Source: Pseudoluteimonas sp047602125 (GTDB lineage Bacteria; Pseudomonadota; Gammaproteobacteria; Xanthomonadales; Xanthomonadaceae). Taken from it: 64,000 bases of DNA. The notes beneath the pieces were generated by a model, which did not search any database, was not told the DNA's origin, and saw only the letters and a program-made list of their open reading frames with translations. The translations under genes and the position numbers were made by a program. Positions 41,642-50,007 of the stretch are shown piece after piece; positions within the stretch are counted from its first letter, which is position 1; each line of letters begins with the position of its first letter. The stretch covers positions 496,001 through 560,000 of the forward strand of contig JASGIB010000001.1 of assembly GCA_047602125.1 (NCBI GenBank), written 5' to 3'.

Positions 41642-42484
41642 ATGCGCAGGCCGCCCGCATCGCTACTGGTCAATACGCCGGAGATCGAACTCTGGCCTGC
41701 GTCGCTGCTGCGTGCCCGCAGCAATCACGATGCGCGCGCCTTGTCCCGCGCAGGCATCGTGCTGCGGCGCAAGCGGGATGGCCGCTTCCTCGCCGCGGAC
41801 TCGAGCGCAGGCCTGTTGCCGCTGGTGCCGCACTTGCAGCGCGAACCGGGGCTGGACATGGCGCTGGACGCGCTCGATGCCCTGAACGCGCAGACGACGC
41901 CGGTTCGCGCGGGAATCGACCATGAAATTGCGACACTCCCGCTCTCGCGCCTGCATGAAAGATTGGATGCCCTCGGACTCGACGCCGAGGCGTATTCGCA
42001 ACGCGCGAAGCTCGAACTGGTGCCCGAACCCGAATGGCTGGCCTTCGCCGGCTTCGACCGCTGGCGCCGCCCGTTGTGGCTGCTCGCGCCCGCCGCGCGC
42101 GCGTGGACTCGCCTGCGCGATGCCGCGTTGCGCGACGGCGTCGTGCTCGAGGCGATCTCCGGCTATCGCAGCCACGACTACCAACTCGGCATCTTCGAAC
42201 GCAAGCTCGCGCGCGGACAAACCGTCGATGACATCCTCGCGGTCAACGCCGCCCCCGGCTTCAGCGAACACCACGCCGGCACCGCGCTCGACATCGGCAC
42301 GCCCGGCGAGCCACCAGCCGAGGAATCGTTCGAACGCACGCCCGCGTTCGCGTGGCTGTGGGAAAACGCCGGCGGATTCGGATTCGCGATGAGCTATCCG
42401 CGCGACAACCCGCACAGCATCGTGTACGAGCCGTGGCATTGGCGATTCGGCTTCAACCGGCCTGATCGAGAGGAATCGCCGTGA
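41642..42484 (+). CDS. D-alanyl-D-alanine carboxypeptidase family protein (M15, VanY-like)
   Basis: A 280-residue protein with a C-terminal M15B zinc peptidase domain: AISGYRSHDYQLGIF, the zinc motif SEHHAGTALDIGTP (His and Asp ligands) and EPWHWRFG (catalytic Glu and third ligand His). These match VanY/LdcB peptidases that trim D-Ala from cell-wall peptides. The first 100 residues are unrelated to VanY and unrecognised, and no signal peptide is evident, which is unusual for a cell-wall enzyme. The stop overlaps the GTG of the next gene. Confidence 0.85.
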   Translation: MRRPPASLLVNTPEIELWPASLLRARSNHDARALSRAGIVLRRKRDGRFLAADSSAGLLPLVPHLQREPGLDMALDALDALNAQTTPVRAGIDHEIATLPLSRLHERLDALGLDAEAYSQRAKLELVPEPEWLAFAGFDRWRRPLWLLAPAARAWTRLRDAALRDGVVLEAISGYRSHDYQLGIFERKLARGQTVDDILAVNAAPGFSEHHAGTALDIGTPGEPPAEESFERTPAFAWLWENAGGFGFAMSYPRDNPHSIVYEPWHWRFGFNRPDREESP

Positions 42485-43050
42485 AGTCGGCAAGTATTGT
42501 CTTGGCGTTCCTCTGCCTCCTTTTCGCTGCTCGCGTGCAGGCACAGAACGCATTTCCATGGAAATGGGGCATGTCGCCGGTCGAGGTGCAGGCGGTCACC
42601 GAATATGCCCCCTACCGTGCTTTCACCAATGGCGACCTTGAGACGTACGAGGCCACGTTCCAAGGACAGAAGAAGAATTACCAGTTCTATTTCGACGACA
42701 GTCAGCCACGCAAGCTATGGCGTATCGAGGTCGTCTTCTACGAAGGCATGGACATTCATGCCGCATCGAAGGAATGGCTGAGCCTGTATGGCGCGTTGAC
42801 CGGACTATTCGGGGAAATCGAAACACCGGACAATTCCGCTCCCGTCGCTGAAAACCCTGATAGCGGCAAGGCATTCGGCACCAAAGCGGAAGAAATCGTG
42901 CGCGATTCAGGCAAAACCCAGATGGCCCCGATTCGGCAACCGAGCGACGAATTCGTGTTCGCCAGCCTCAGAACCTGGGTATCTCCGCAAAAGGAGACGT
43001 ATTACAACGTCGTCCTGTATTTCGATAAACCGGGCGGGAAATCCGACTAA
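42481..43050 (+). CDS. Hypothetical secreted protein
   Basis: A 189-residue exported protein of unknown function. GTG start overlapping the VanY-like gene stop; signal peptide SIVLAFLCLLFAARVQAQ. The mature protein begins FPWKWGMSPVEVQ and has aromatic-rich beta segments (NYQFYFDDSQ, LWRIEVVFYEG, YYNVVLYFDK). The FxWGMS opening resembles small periplasmic proteins that regulate or bind cell-wall enzymes, but no family was recognised. Moderately lower GC than neighbours. The end overlaps the convergent glycosylase gene by four bases. Confidence 0.7.
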   Translation: MKSASIVLAFLCLLFAARVQAQNAFPWKWGMSPVEVQAVTEYAPYRAFTNGDLETYEATFQGQKKNYQFYFDDSQPRKLWRIEVVFYEGMDIHAASKEWLSLYGALTGLFGEIETPDNSAPVAENPDSGKAFGTKAEEIVRDSGKTQMAPIRQPSDEFVFASLRTWVSPQKETYYNVVLYFDKPGGKSD

Positions 43051-43718
43051 TCCTGCGACCGCTTCGTCGGCTTCTTCGCTTCCACACCGGCATCGGCGAT
43101 GCGCCACAGGTAGAAACTCGCGTAACTGCGGAACGGCGCCCAGCGCTCGCCTCGCGCCAGCAGTTCCTTCGGCGTCGGCATTTCGTCCAGCTTGTCCAGC
43201 ACCTGCGCGCCCTTGCGGATGCCGAGGTCGTCGACCGGCAGCACGTCCGGCCGGCCGAGCCGGAACATCAGCATCATCTCCACCGTCCAGCGGCCGATGC
43301 CGCGGATCGGCGTGAGCGCGGCGACGATGGCGTCGTTGTCCAGCGTCGACATCTGCCTGAGCGTCGGGATCTCGCCGCGCCGTTCGCGCGCGGCGAGGTC
43401 GCGCAGCGCCAGCAGCTTGTTGCCGGAGACGCCGCAGGCCCGGATCGTCGCGTCGTCGCAGCGCGACAGCGTGTCGCAGTGGAAGCGGTCGCTGGCGATG
43501 GCGGTTTCGACCCGGCCGACGATCGTGGCCGCGGCCTTGCCGCTGAGTTGCTGGTAGAGGATCGCGCGGGCCAGCGCATCGACCGGATCGAACGGCTTGC
43601 GCCAGCGCGGATCGGCTTCGATGACAGGCAGCTTCTTCAGCCACGACGCGAAGCGCCGGTCGCGCGAAAGGTATTTCGTGGCGGCTTCGGTATCGAACCC
43701 GCGTGCATGCCGTGGCAT
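43047..43718 (-). CDS. DNA-3-methyladenine glycosylase II-like (HhH-GPD)
   Basis: A 223-residue HhH-GPD base-excision glycosylase. KPFDPVDALARAILYQQLSGKAAATIVGR is the standard opening of the catalytic core, followed by the helix-hairpin-helix LTPIRGIGRWTVEMMLMF and the catalytic aspartate in LPVDDLGIRKG. It lacks the N-terminal beta domain of E. coli AlkA, so it resembles the shorter Mag/AfAlkA type that removes alkylated purines. No FeS cysteine cluster is present, which separates it from Nth and MutY. It is adjacent to the DUF423 gene on the same strand (two bases apart). Confidence 0.9.
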   Translation of the reverse strand: MPRHARGFDTEAATKYLSRDRRFASWLKKLPVIEADPRWRKPFDPVDALARAILYQQLSGKAAATIVGRVETAIASDRFHCDTLSRCDDATIRACGVSGNKLLALRDLAARERRGEIPTLRQMSTLDNDAIVAALTPIRGIGRWTVEMMLMFRLGRPDVLPVDDLGIRKGAQVLDKLDEMPTPKELLARGERWAPFRSYASFYLWRIADAGVEAKKPTKRSQD

Positions 43719-43720
43719 CG

Positions 43721-44068
43721 CTAACCCTCCCGTTTCCGCAACAAGACCGCGCCGAGCCACAGCCAGCCCGCGATCAGCAGCGTGCCACCGAACGGCGCCA
43801 GGCGCGGACGCACGCCGAACAGGGCTTCCGCCGCGAGGCTGCCGGAAAACAGCAGGACGCCGACCAGCAATGCAGTCAGTCCGATCCGCGTTCCACGCGT
43901 GGAAGCTCGCGATGCCATCGCGGCCAGCGCCAACCCGTGCCCGAAGGCGAACAGCGCCGCGGTCTGCAGGCACGACTGCGCCAGCCCGCCCGCCGCGTGC
44001 GCGGCATAGGCCGACATTGCGACCGCGATCGCGCACAGCCATGCGCCAACGGCGGCAAACGCGCGCAT
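43721..44068 (-). CDS. DUF423 membrane protein
   Basis: A 115-residue inner-membrane protein with four hydrophobic helices. The first, AFAAVGAWLCAIAVAMSAYAAHA, carries the GAxxG-AHA pattern of DUF423 (YgdD), and the last, PFGGTLLIAGWLWLGAVLL, is also characteristic. Function unknown; E. coli YgdD affects membrane physiology. The ATG at 44068 gives the normal family length. A terminator lies just upstream, so it starts its own transcript. Confidence 0.82.
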   Translation of the reverse strand: MRAFAAVGAWLCAIAVAMSAYAAHAAGGLAQSCLQTAALFAFGHGLALAAMASRASTRGTRIGLTALLVGVLLFSGSLAAEALFGVRPRLAPFGGTLLIAGWLWLGAVLLRKREG

Positions 44069-44091
44069 CACCGGCACGATTCCCGCGGCGC

Positions 44092-44123
44092 AAAAGCGAA
44101 CGCCGCGACATGCGCGGCGTTCG
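44092..44123 (-). terminator. Rho-independent terminator of the SRPBCC gene
   Basis: CGAACGCCGCG and CGCGGCGTTCG form an exact 11-base stem around a 5-base loop; on the minus strand it is followed by TTTT. It stops the transcript of the gene at 44158-45297. Confidence 0.85.
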
Positions 44124-44157
44124 TCCTGCCATTCGTGCGAAGAGGCACGGCTTCGAT

Positions 44158-45297
44158 TTATTTCAGGACCCAGTAGGCTTCGTACTGGCCGTTCTCGGTG
44201 AAGGCGTTGTCGATGCCGTTCTTGTAGATGTCGAACGGGCGGTCGGTCGGCTCGTAGCCCTGGGTCATCGCCCACGCGCGCAGCGAGTTGTGCACAGTCT
44301 CGAGCCCGGCCCAATAGCCGGTGTAGGTCGCGGTCACCGCTCGGCCGGCCGGCATTTGCACGTACTTCACCGGACCGGTGAGCTTGAGGCCGGTGAGCGG
44401 CGCGGCGGAGGCCATGTCCGCAACCGGCGCCGCCGGGGTGGTCGTCGCGGCAGCCGACTTGTCGTCCGGCTTGGCGGTCGAGGCACCACCCTTGCGCACC
44501 GGCACGGCCACGTCGAAGGTGTAATTCTCGCGGCCCATTTCGCTACTGATGATCCGCATCGGGCCGGCGGCGCTGAGTCCGTTCGCGGCGAGGTTGCGGC
44601 TGATCCATTCCATGTTGGAACGCATCGAAGCCTGCAGCTTGTCGTCGTCGCGGTCGATCGAGCCCGCGCTCACCACCAGCAGGTTGGTCGCCGGCATGTC
44701 GGTGACGCGGATGTCGCCCATGCCCTGGACGGACGCGTAATCGACGTTCGGCACCGACGCGAGCATGTTCGACAGGCGCTCGAGGCCGAGCTTCATGTCG
44801 TCGCCGACGTGGCGACCGACGTACAGGCCCGCATAGCGGCCGAGCAGGTTCCAGCCGTAGTCGACGTCGTAGGTCTGGGTGATCTTGACGTTGCGTCCGC
44901 CGCGGCCGGTAGGCTCGAGCTTGAACGTCATCTTCTTGTCGTTGCCGCGCTCCGGGTTGGTCAGCGCGTAGGTCACGCTCTGCCCGGGCTGGCTGTCGAC
45001 GATCTGCCAGCTGCCCTGGCCGGGGTTCGGCTTGTCGGAGTCGTAATCCAGGCGCGCGCCCTTGCCCGATTCGGGGCCGGACAGCTTCATCGCCATGCGC
45101 GGATCGCGCAGCGCCACCACGTTCCAGTCCTTGAACCGCTTCGGGCTGTTCAGCGTGTCGTAGACGAGGGTGAGCTTGCGGTTGGTTTCGACGTCCTTGC
45201 TCAAATGGCGATGCGACGGCAGCACCAGGCCGACAAGCACGAACAGCACGGCCACGATCGCCAGCGCAATCAGGATCTCGATCAAACGGGTCAGCAT
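44158..45297 (-). CDS. Membrane-anchored SRPBCC + GyrI-like fusion protein
   Basis: A 379-residue protein. An N-terminal helix (IEILIALAIVAVLFVLVGLVL) anchors it. Residues 33-185 form an SRPBCC (polyketide cyclase-like) domain with KDWNVVALRDP and KKMTFKLEPTGRGG...KITQTYDVDYGWNLLGRY. From about 200, GDIRVTDMPATNLLVVSAGSI and a C-terminal segment ending FDIYKNGIDNAFTENGQYEAYWVL resemble the GyrI-like/AraC effector-binding fold. Both folds bind hydrophobic ligands. A lipid or drug-binding role is possible; no catalytic residues are clear. Confidence 0.75.
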   Translation of the reverse strand: MLTRLIEILIALAIVAVLFVLVGLVLPSHRHLSKDVETNRKLTLVYDTLNSPKRFKDWNVVALRDPRMAMKLSGPESGKGARLDYDSDKPNPGQGSWQIVDSQPGQSVTYALTNPERGNDKKMTFKLEPTGRGGRNVKITQTYDVDYGWNLLGRYAGLYVGRHVGDDMKLGLERLSNMLASVPNVDYASVQGMGDIRVTDMPATNLLVVSAGSIDRDDDKLQASMRSNMEWISRNLAANGLSAAGPMRIISSEMGRENYTFDVAVPVRKGGASTAKPDDKSAAATTTPAAPVADMASAAPLTGLKLTGPVKYVQMPAGRAVTATYTGYWAGLETVHNSLRAWAMTQGYEPTDRPFDIYKNGIDNAFTENGQYEAYWVLK

Positions 45298-45354
45298 TCA
45301 GGATTCTCCATGGACCGCGGCCGTACCGGGGCGCAGACCGGCAATCCTAGCAAT

Positions 45355-45372
45355 TCCCGCCGGCCGGCGGGA
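45355..45372. promoter_or_regulatory. 18-base perfect palindrome
   Basis: TCCCGCCGG directly abuts its reverse complement CCGGCGGGA. It lies in the 147-base gap between the response-regulator gene and the SRPBCC gene. No T run follows, so it is not a clear terminator. No gene is seen in this gap. Confidence 0.3.
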
Positions 45373-45444
45373 GCCGTTGCGGCGCGCCGGGCCCGGAAAC
45401 CGCCGGCGCATCCCGCGGGCGCGCGGCGGCGGCCGTCCGCCGGT

Positions 45445-46086
45445 TCAGACCAGTTGCAGTTCGAAGGCCTTGAGTACCGCGCGGGTCCGGTCGCGGACGC
45501 CGAGCTTCGAAAGGATGTTGGACACGTGGTTCTTGATGGTGCCTTCGGCCACGCCCAGCGAATTGGCGATTTCCTTGTTCGAGAACCCGCCGGCCATCAG
45601 CCGCAGGATTTCGGTCTCGCGTTCGGTCAGCGGATCGGGGCGGTCGAGGCTGACGAAATCGTTGCGCATGTGCTCCAGCCCCGAGAGCAGGCGCTGGGTC
45701 ACCGCCGGCTGCACCAGCGAGCCGCCCTCGGCGACGGTCTCGATCGCACCGACCAGTTGTTCCAGCGACACGTCCTTGAGTAGGTAACCCTTGGCCCCGG
45801 CCTTGATCCCGGCCAGCACCAGCTGGTCGTCGTCGAAGGTGGTCAGGATGATGGTCGGCGGCAACTGCTGGATGCGCGCCAGGGTCTGCAGCGCCTCCAG
45901 CCCGGACATCGCCGGCATGCGCATGTCCATCAGCACCACGTCGGGACGCACCTGCGGGATCTGCTCCACCGCCTGGCGCCCGTCGCCGGCTTCGGCCACC
46001 ACTTCGATGCCGTCGGCCAGCGCCAGCAGCGAACGAATGCCTTGCCGGACCAGCGTCTGGTCGTCCACGAGGAAGACACGGATCAT
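45445..46086 (-). CDS. NarL/FixJ-family response regulator
   Basis: A 213-residue regulator. Receiver: D8-D9, phosphoacceptor D54 in VVLMDMRMPAMSG, T in ILTTFDDD, K in YLLKDV. LuxR-type helix-turn-helix: LTERETEILRLMAGGFSNKEIANSLGVAEGTIKNHVSNILSKLGVRDRT. It pairs with the kinase gene 55 bases upstream. Its targets are unknown; the neighbouring SRPBCC-fusion gene is one candidate. The ATG at 46086 begins MIRVFLVDDQ. Confidence 0.92.
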   Translation of the reverse strand: MIRVFLVDDQTLVRQGIRSLLALADGIEVVAEAGDGRQAVEQIPQVRPDVVLMDMRMPAMSGLEALQTLARIQQLPPTIILTTFDDDQLVLAGIKAGAKGYLLKDVSLEQLVGAIETVAEGGSLVQPAVTQRLLSGLEHMRNDFVSLDRPDPLTERETEILRLMAGGFSNKEIANSLGVAEGTIKNHVSNILSKLGVRDRTRAVLKAFELQLV

Positions 46087-46141
46087 GGAACCTCCCGTTG
46101 CGGGGAATGGGGAGAGGAATGCAGGCGGGCCACGGCGCGGT

Positions 46142-47359
46142 TCATCCGTTCGCCGCCATGCGCTGGTTCGCATCCGCGACGATGGACGCCACCGACGCCT
46201 CGGCCTGCAGGGGCAGCGACAGGTCGAGGACGAAGCCGCGCGCGGGCGCCGGATCGATGTCCAGCCGCCCGCCGTAACCGTCGAGGCGCTCGCGGATGCC
46301 GCGCAGGCCGTTGCCTGCGGCCACGGCGCCCTGCGGGCCACGGCCGTCATCGCGCGCGCGCAGGCGGACGATGCCGTTTTCGACCCGGTAATCGAGCTCC
46401 AAGGTCGTGGCGTGGGCGTGGCGAACGGCATTCGTGATGATTTCCTGGGTGCAGCGCAACAACACGTGCGCTCGCTCCGGATCGTCGAGCAGGAACGGTT
46501 CGGGCAGGCGCATGTCGATGCGCAGGCCCGGCACGTTGTCGGCCAGCGGCAGCAGGGTCGCGGCCATGTCGATGGCGTCGTCGTCGCGCAGGCGGCTCAC
46601 CGCCTCGCGCACGTCGCTGAGCAGCAGGCGCGCCAGCGTATGCGCCTGGTTCACGTGTTCCTGCGCAGCGCCGTGCACCAGGTGGCCGGCGACCTCGAGG
46701 TTCAGGCTGAGCGCGGTCAGGTGGTGGCCGAGCAGGTCGTGCAGCTCGCGCGAGATGCGGGTGCGCTCGTTCACCCGCGCGCTTTCCGCCAGCAGCGCGC
46801 GGGTCGCGCGCAATTCGGCGTTGAGCCGGCGCTGGTCCTCGCGCGCCTGCGACTGCTGCCGTGCGACGAGGCTGGTCACGAACACGAACGCGGTGAACCC
46901 GGCGTAGAGCATCGACTGCAGGATGGCCTCGGGCCAGCCGAACTGTTGGCCGAACACGAAGATCGGGGCGAGCGCGAACTGGCTCGCGACCAGCAACAAC
47001 ATGCCGATGCCGGCCGGCAGCAGCCATGGCAGCACGCAGGCGGCCACCATGAGCAGGATGCTGCCCAGGCCGCTCAGGCTGTAATAGCTCATCGCCAGCG
47101 CCGCGCCGAGGAACACGGGCAGCAATGCGTAATTCGCGACGCGGATGCGGCGGCCGCCCATCGCCCGGGTCAGCCACAGGTAGAGCGCCCCGAACGCGGC
47201 ATAGGCCATCCAGCCCTGCCAGACCATGCTGGGCGGCTGCGAATCGTCCAGCGCCTCCGGCGGGAACTGGGCCGTGTACAGCAACGGCAAGCCAACCAGC
47301 GCCCACGTGAACAGGCCGGCGTAGCGCAGCAGGCGGGTATGGTCCAGGCGCGCGAGCAT
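46142..47359 (-). CDS. Sensor histidine kinase, DesK/NarX-like (HisKA_3)
   Basis: A 405-residue kinase. Five or six hydrophobic helices cover residues 10-175 with only short loops, as in DesK, so it probably senses the membrane itself. The HisKA_3 box ERTRISRELHDLLGHHLTALSLNLEVA holds the phosphorylated His, and the ATP domain has EIITNAVRHAHA and GNGLRGIRERL. The cognate regulator follows. An in-frame ATG at 47407 would add 16 residues; the ATG at 47359 is preferred because the membrane domain starts right after it. Confidence 0.9.
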   Translation of the reverse strand: MLARLDHTRLLRYAGLFTWALVGLPLLYTAQFPPEALDDSQPPSMVWQGWMAYAAFGALYLWLTRAMGGRRIRVANYALLPVFLGAALAMSYYSLSGLGSILLMVAACVLPWLLPAGIGMLLLVASQFALAPIFVFGQQFGWPEAILQSMLYAGFTAFVFVTSLVARQQSQAREDQRRLNAELRATRALLAESARVNERTRISRELHDLLGHHLTALSLNLEVAGHLVHGAAQEHVNQAHTLARLLLSDVREAVSRLRDDDAIDMAATLLPLADNVPGLRIDMRLPEPFLLDDPERAHVLLRCTQEIITNAVRHAHATTLELDYRVENGIVRLRARDDGRGPQGAVAAGNGLRGIRERLDGYGGRLDIDPAPARGFVLDLSLPLQAEASVASIVADANQRMAANG

Positions 47360-47494
47360 GGCCCATCTTAGGCGCAAGCCCTCGCCACCGTGTGCATCGG
47401 AAGTCATGCCGCCGGTCGCCCGCGGCGGGGCGCCGTGCGATAATCCGCGGCGGCCGCGACGATGGCCGGGACCACCAGAAAAACGGAGTCAGGA

Positions 47495-48097
47495 ATGTCG
47501 ATTGTCGTCCGCGACGTGCGAGAGCACGAGCTGGATTCCGTGCTCGCCCTCAACAACGCCGCCGGCCCCGCCATCCTCCCGCTGGACGCGAACCGCCTCC
47601 GTCGCTTCTTCCGCACCGCCGAATATTTCCGCGTCGCCGAGCGCGACGGCGGCATCGCCGGTTTCCTCGTCGGCTTCGGCCCGGACACCGACCACGACAG
47701 CGGCAACTACGCCTGGTTCCGCGAGCGCTACCCGCGCTTCCTCTACATCGACCGCATCGTCGTCGCCAGCCGGCGCCGCGGCGGCGGCCTCGGCCGCGCG
47801 TTCTACGCGGACGTGCAGAGCCATGCTGAACTGCGCTATCCGCAACTGGCCTGCGAAGTGTTCCTCGAACAGGACAACGACCCGGCGCTGCTGTTCCACG
47901 GCAGCTTCGGCTTCCGCGAGGTCGGCCAGCGGGTCATGCCCGAGACCGGCGTGCGCGCGGCGATGCTGATGAAGGAACTGTGCAGCTACCAATGGGTGCG
48001 CGATACCTACGGCGAACGCCTGCCCGACGCGCCATGGATCTCGCAGCCGCGCAATGGCGCGGATGCCCTTCCCGCCACCGGCACGCGCGGGCACTGA
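47495..48097 (+). CDS. GNAT family acetyltransferase
   Basis: A 200-residue acetyltransferase. SIVVRDVREHELDSVLALNNAA opens the fold; YIDRIVVASRRRGGGLGRAFYADV contains the acetyl-CoA loop (RRGGGLG), and LFHGSFGFREVGQR is the typical C-terminal helix-strand. Similar xanthomonad proteins are annotated simply as GNAT. Substrate unknown. It ends two bases before the minC GTG, so it may be co-transcribed with the min genes. Confidence 0.8.
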   Translation: MSIVVRDVREHELDSVLALNNAAGPAILPLDANRLRRFFRTAEYFRVAERDGGIAGFLVGFGPDTDHDSGNYAWFRERYPRFLYIDRIVVASRRRGGGLGRAFYADVQSHAELRYPQLACEVFLEQDNDPALLFHGSFGFREVGQRVMPETGVRAAMLMKELCSYQWVRDTYGERLPDAPWISQPRNGADALPATGTRGH

Positions 48098-48098
48098 C

Positions 48099-48887
48099 GT
48101 GGCGGCGAACCCGAACTACGAGCAGGCGGGCGAACTGAAGATCGGCCAGGTCGGCATCGCCAACCTGCGCGTGCGCACGCTCGATGTCGGGAAACTCGCG
48201 GAGGAAATGCGCGAGCGCGTGGCGCGCGCGCCGAAGCTGTTCGCGCGCGCCGCGGTCATCGTCGATTTCGGCGGCCTGCCCGGCACGCCCGCCGTAGCCG
48301 AAGCACGCGCGCTGGTCGATGCGCTGCGCGAAGCCGGGGTGATCCCGGTCGCGCTGGCCTGGGGCAGCAACGACAACGAACAGCTCGCGGTGCAACTCGG
48401 CCTGCCGCTGCTCGCCAAGTTCCGCGCGCAGTACGAACGCGCAGGCGGCGAACCCGCCCCTGCCGCGACGACGGAAACCGCGACGCCGAAAACCCCGCCC
48501 GCCGCGGTCGATTCCGCTCCCGCAAGACCGGTTCCCGCGGCCGCGGCATCGAACGCGAATCCCGGCCTGGTGCAGGCGCTGCCGGTGCGCTCGGGCCAGC
48601 AGGTCTACGCCGACAACCGCGACCTGACCGTGCTCGCCGCGGTCGGCGCCGGCGCGGAAGTCATCGCCGACGGTTCCATCCACATCTACGGCGCGTTGCG
48701 CGGACGCGCGCTCGCCGGGGCGCAGGGCTTCGAGCAGGCGCGCATCTTCTGCCGCGAATTCCGCGCCGAACTGGTCGCCATCGCCGGCCACTACAAGGTG
48801 CTGGACGAAGTCCCCAGGGAGCTGCACGGCAAGCCGGTGCAGGTCTGGCTGGAGAACGACGAACTGAAGATCGCGACGCAGGAATGA
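48099..48887 (+). CDS. minC: Septum site-determining protein MinC
   Basis: A 262-residue inhibitor of FtsZ assembly. The N domain (about 1-105) holds the FtsZ-interacting fold with FARAAVIVDFGGLPG; an Ala/Pro/Thr-rich linker (about 113-155) leads to the C-terminal beta-helix: VRSGQQVYADNRDLTVLAAVGAGAEVIADGSIHIYGALRGRALAGA, which binds MinD. Translation starts at GTG 48099, two bases after the preceding stop. minD follows after 308 bases that hold a small extra ORF. Confidence 0.95.
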   Translation: MAANPNYEQAGELKIGQVGIANLRVRTLDVGKLAEEMRERVARAPKLFARAAVIVDFGGLPGTPAVAEARALVDALREAGVIPVALAWGSNDNEQLAVQLGLPLLAKFRAQYERAGGEPAPAATTETATPKTPPAAVDSAPARPVPAAAASNANPGLVQALPVRSGQQVYADNRDLTVLAAVGAGAEVIADGSIHIYGALRGRALAGAQGFEQARIFCREFRAELVAIAGHYKVLDEVPRELHGKPVQVWLENDELKIATQE

Positions 48888-48909
48888 CGATGGCTGGCAG
48901 GAGCAATGT

Positions 48910-49137
48910 ATGTCGAACCTGACCCGATACGCCCGCTACAAACCCCTGGCGATCCTGTTCATCGTTTCGTTGGCGATTTCGATCGGGCTTGGACTTGTCG
49001 GTCCGCGCCTGATCCCGCACCCATCGGGCATGATTACCAAGCCCGAATGGATGCTCTGGACTTCGCTCGTATTCGGACTTGTCGCCGTGGCGACCGTTCC
49101 GGTTGCATGGCGCTGGTTGTACCTGCGACGCAATTGA
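48910..49137 (+). CDS. Small membrane protein between minC and minD
   Basis: A 75-residue frame with two hydrophobic helices (YKPLAILFIVSLAISIGLGLV and MLWTSLVFGLVAVATVPVAW) and a basic C-terminal end WRWLYLRRN. Its DNA is less GC-rich than minC and minD. minC, minD and minE are usually adjacent, so this gene is an insertion into the operon. No family was recognised. A plausible GGAGC lies seven bases before the ATG. Confidence 0.55.
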   Translation: MSNLTRYARYKPLAILFIVSLAISIGLGLVGPRLIPHPSGMITKPEWMLWTSLVFGLVAVATVPVAWRWLYLRRN

Positions 49138-49182
49138 CACCCCACAGCATTCCTACCGCCCGAGCCCGACCACGCATTACCG

Positions 49183-49188
49183 AAGGAG
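49183..49188 (+). promoter_or_regulatory. Ribosome binding site for the TTG start of minD
   Basis: AAGGAG is seven bases before TTG 49196. The frame has no ATG at the family start position, so this site fixes the TTG as initiator. Confidence 0.8.
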
Positions 49189-49195
49189 AAGTACT

Positions 49196-50005
49196 TTGGC
49201 CGAAATCATCGTAGTCACGTCCGGCAAGGGCGGCGTCGGCAAGACCACCACGAGCGCATCGCTCGCGAGCGGGCTCGCCCGCCACGGCAAGAAGGTCGCG
49301 GTCATCGACTTCAACGTCGGCCTGCGCAACCTCGACCTGATCATGGGCTGCGAGCGCCGCGTGGTGTACGACTTCGTCAACGTCATCCAGGGCGAGGCTT
49401 CGCTGAAGCAGGCGCTGATCAAGGACAAGCGCTTCGACAACCTGTTCGTGCTCGCCGCGTCGCAGACCCGCGACAAGGACGCGCTGACCAAGGAAGGCGT
49501 GGAGAAGGTGCTGAAGGACCTGGCCGACGACGGCTTCGACTACATCGTCTGCGATTCGCCCGCGGGCATCGAGAAGGGCGCGTTCCTCGCCATGTACTTC
49601 GCCGACCAAGCGGTGGTCGTGGTGAACCCGGAAGTCTCCAGCGTGCGCGACTCCGACCGCATCCTCGGCCTGCTGGCGTCGAAGACGCGCCGCGCCGAGG
49701 CCGGCGAGCGCGTCAAGGAATTCCTGCTGCTCACCCGCTACAGCCCGGTGCGCGTCGAGAACGGCGAGATGCTCAGCGTCAAGGACGTGGAGGAAGTGCT
49801 CGGGCTCAAGACCATCGGCGTCATCCCCGAGTCGGGCGACGTGCTGAACGCCTCGAACAAGGGCGAACCGGTGATCCTGGACATGGAATCCACCGCCGGC
49901 CAGGCCTACGACGACGCGGTCGCGCGACTGCTGGGGGAGGAACGGCCGATGCGCTTCACCACGGTGGAGAAGAAGGGCTTCTTCAACAAGTTGTTCGGGG
50001 GTTGA
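49196..50005 (+). CDS. minD: Septum site-determining ATPase MinD
   Basis: A 269-residue ParA-type ATPase. TTG start, then AEIIVVTSGKGGVGKTTTSAS with the deviant Walker A motif KGGVGKT, the switch I region DFNVGLRNLDLIMG and the switch II YIVCDSPAGIE. The C-terminal amphipathic membrane-targeting helix is EKKGFFNKLFGG. With ATP it binds the membrane and recruits MinC; MinE stimulates hydrolysis, producing pole-to-pole oscillation. Two bases separate it from minE. Confidence 0.97.
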   Translation: MAEIIVVTSGKGGVGKTTTSASLASGLARHGKKVAVIDFNVGLRNLDLIMGCERRVVYDFVNVIQGEASLKQALIKDKRFDNLFVLAASQTRDKDALTKEGVEKVLKDLADDGFDYIVCDSPAGIEKGAFLAMYFADQAVVVVNPEVSSVRDSDRILGLLASKTRRAEAGERVKEFLLLTRYSPVRVENGEMLSVKDVEEVLGLKTIGVIPESGDVLNASNKGEPVILDMESTAGQAYDDAVARLLGEERPMRFTTVEKKGFFNKLFGG

Positions 50006-50007
50006 AC

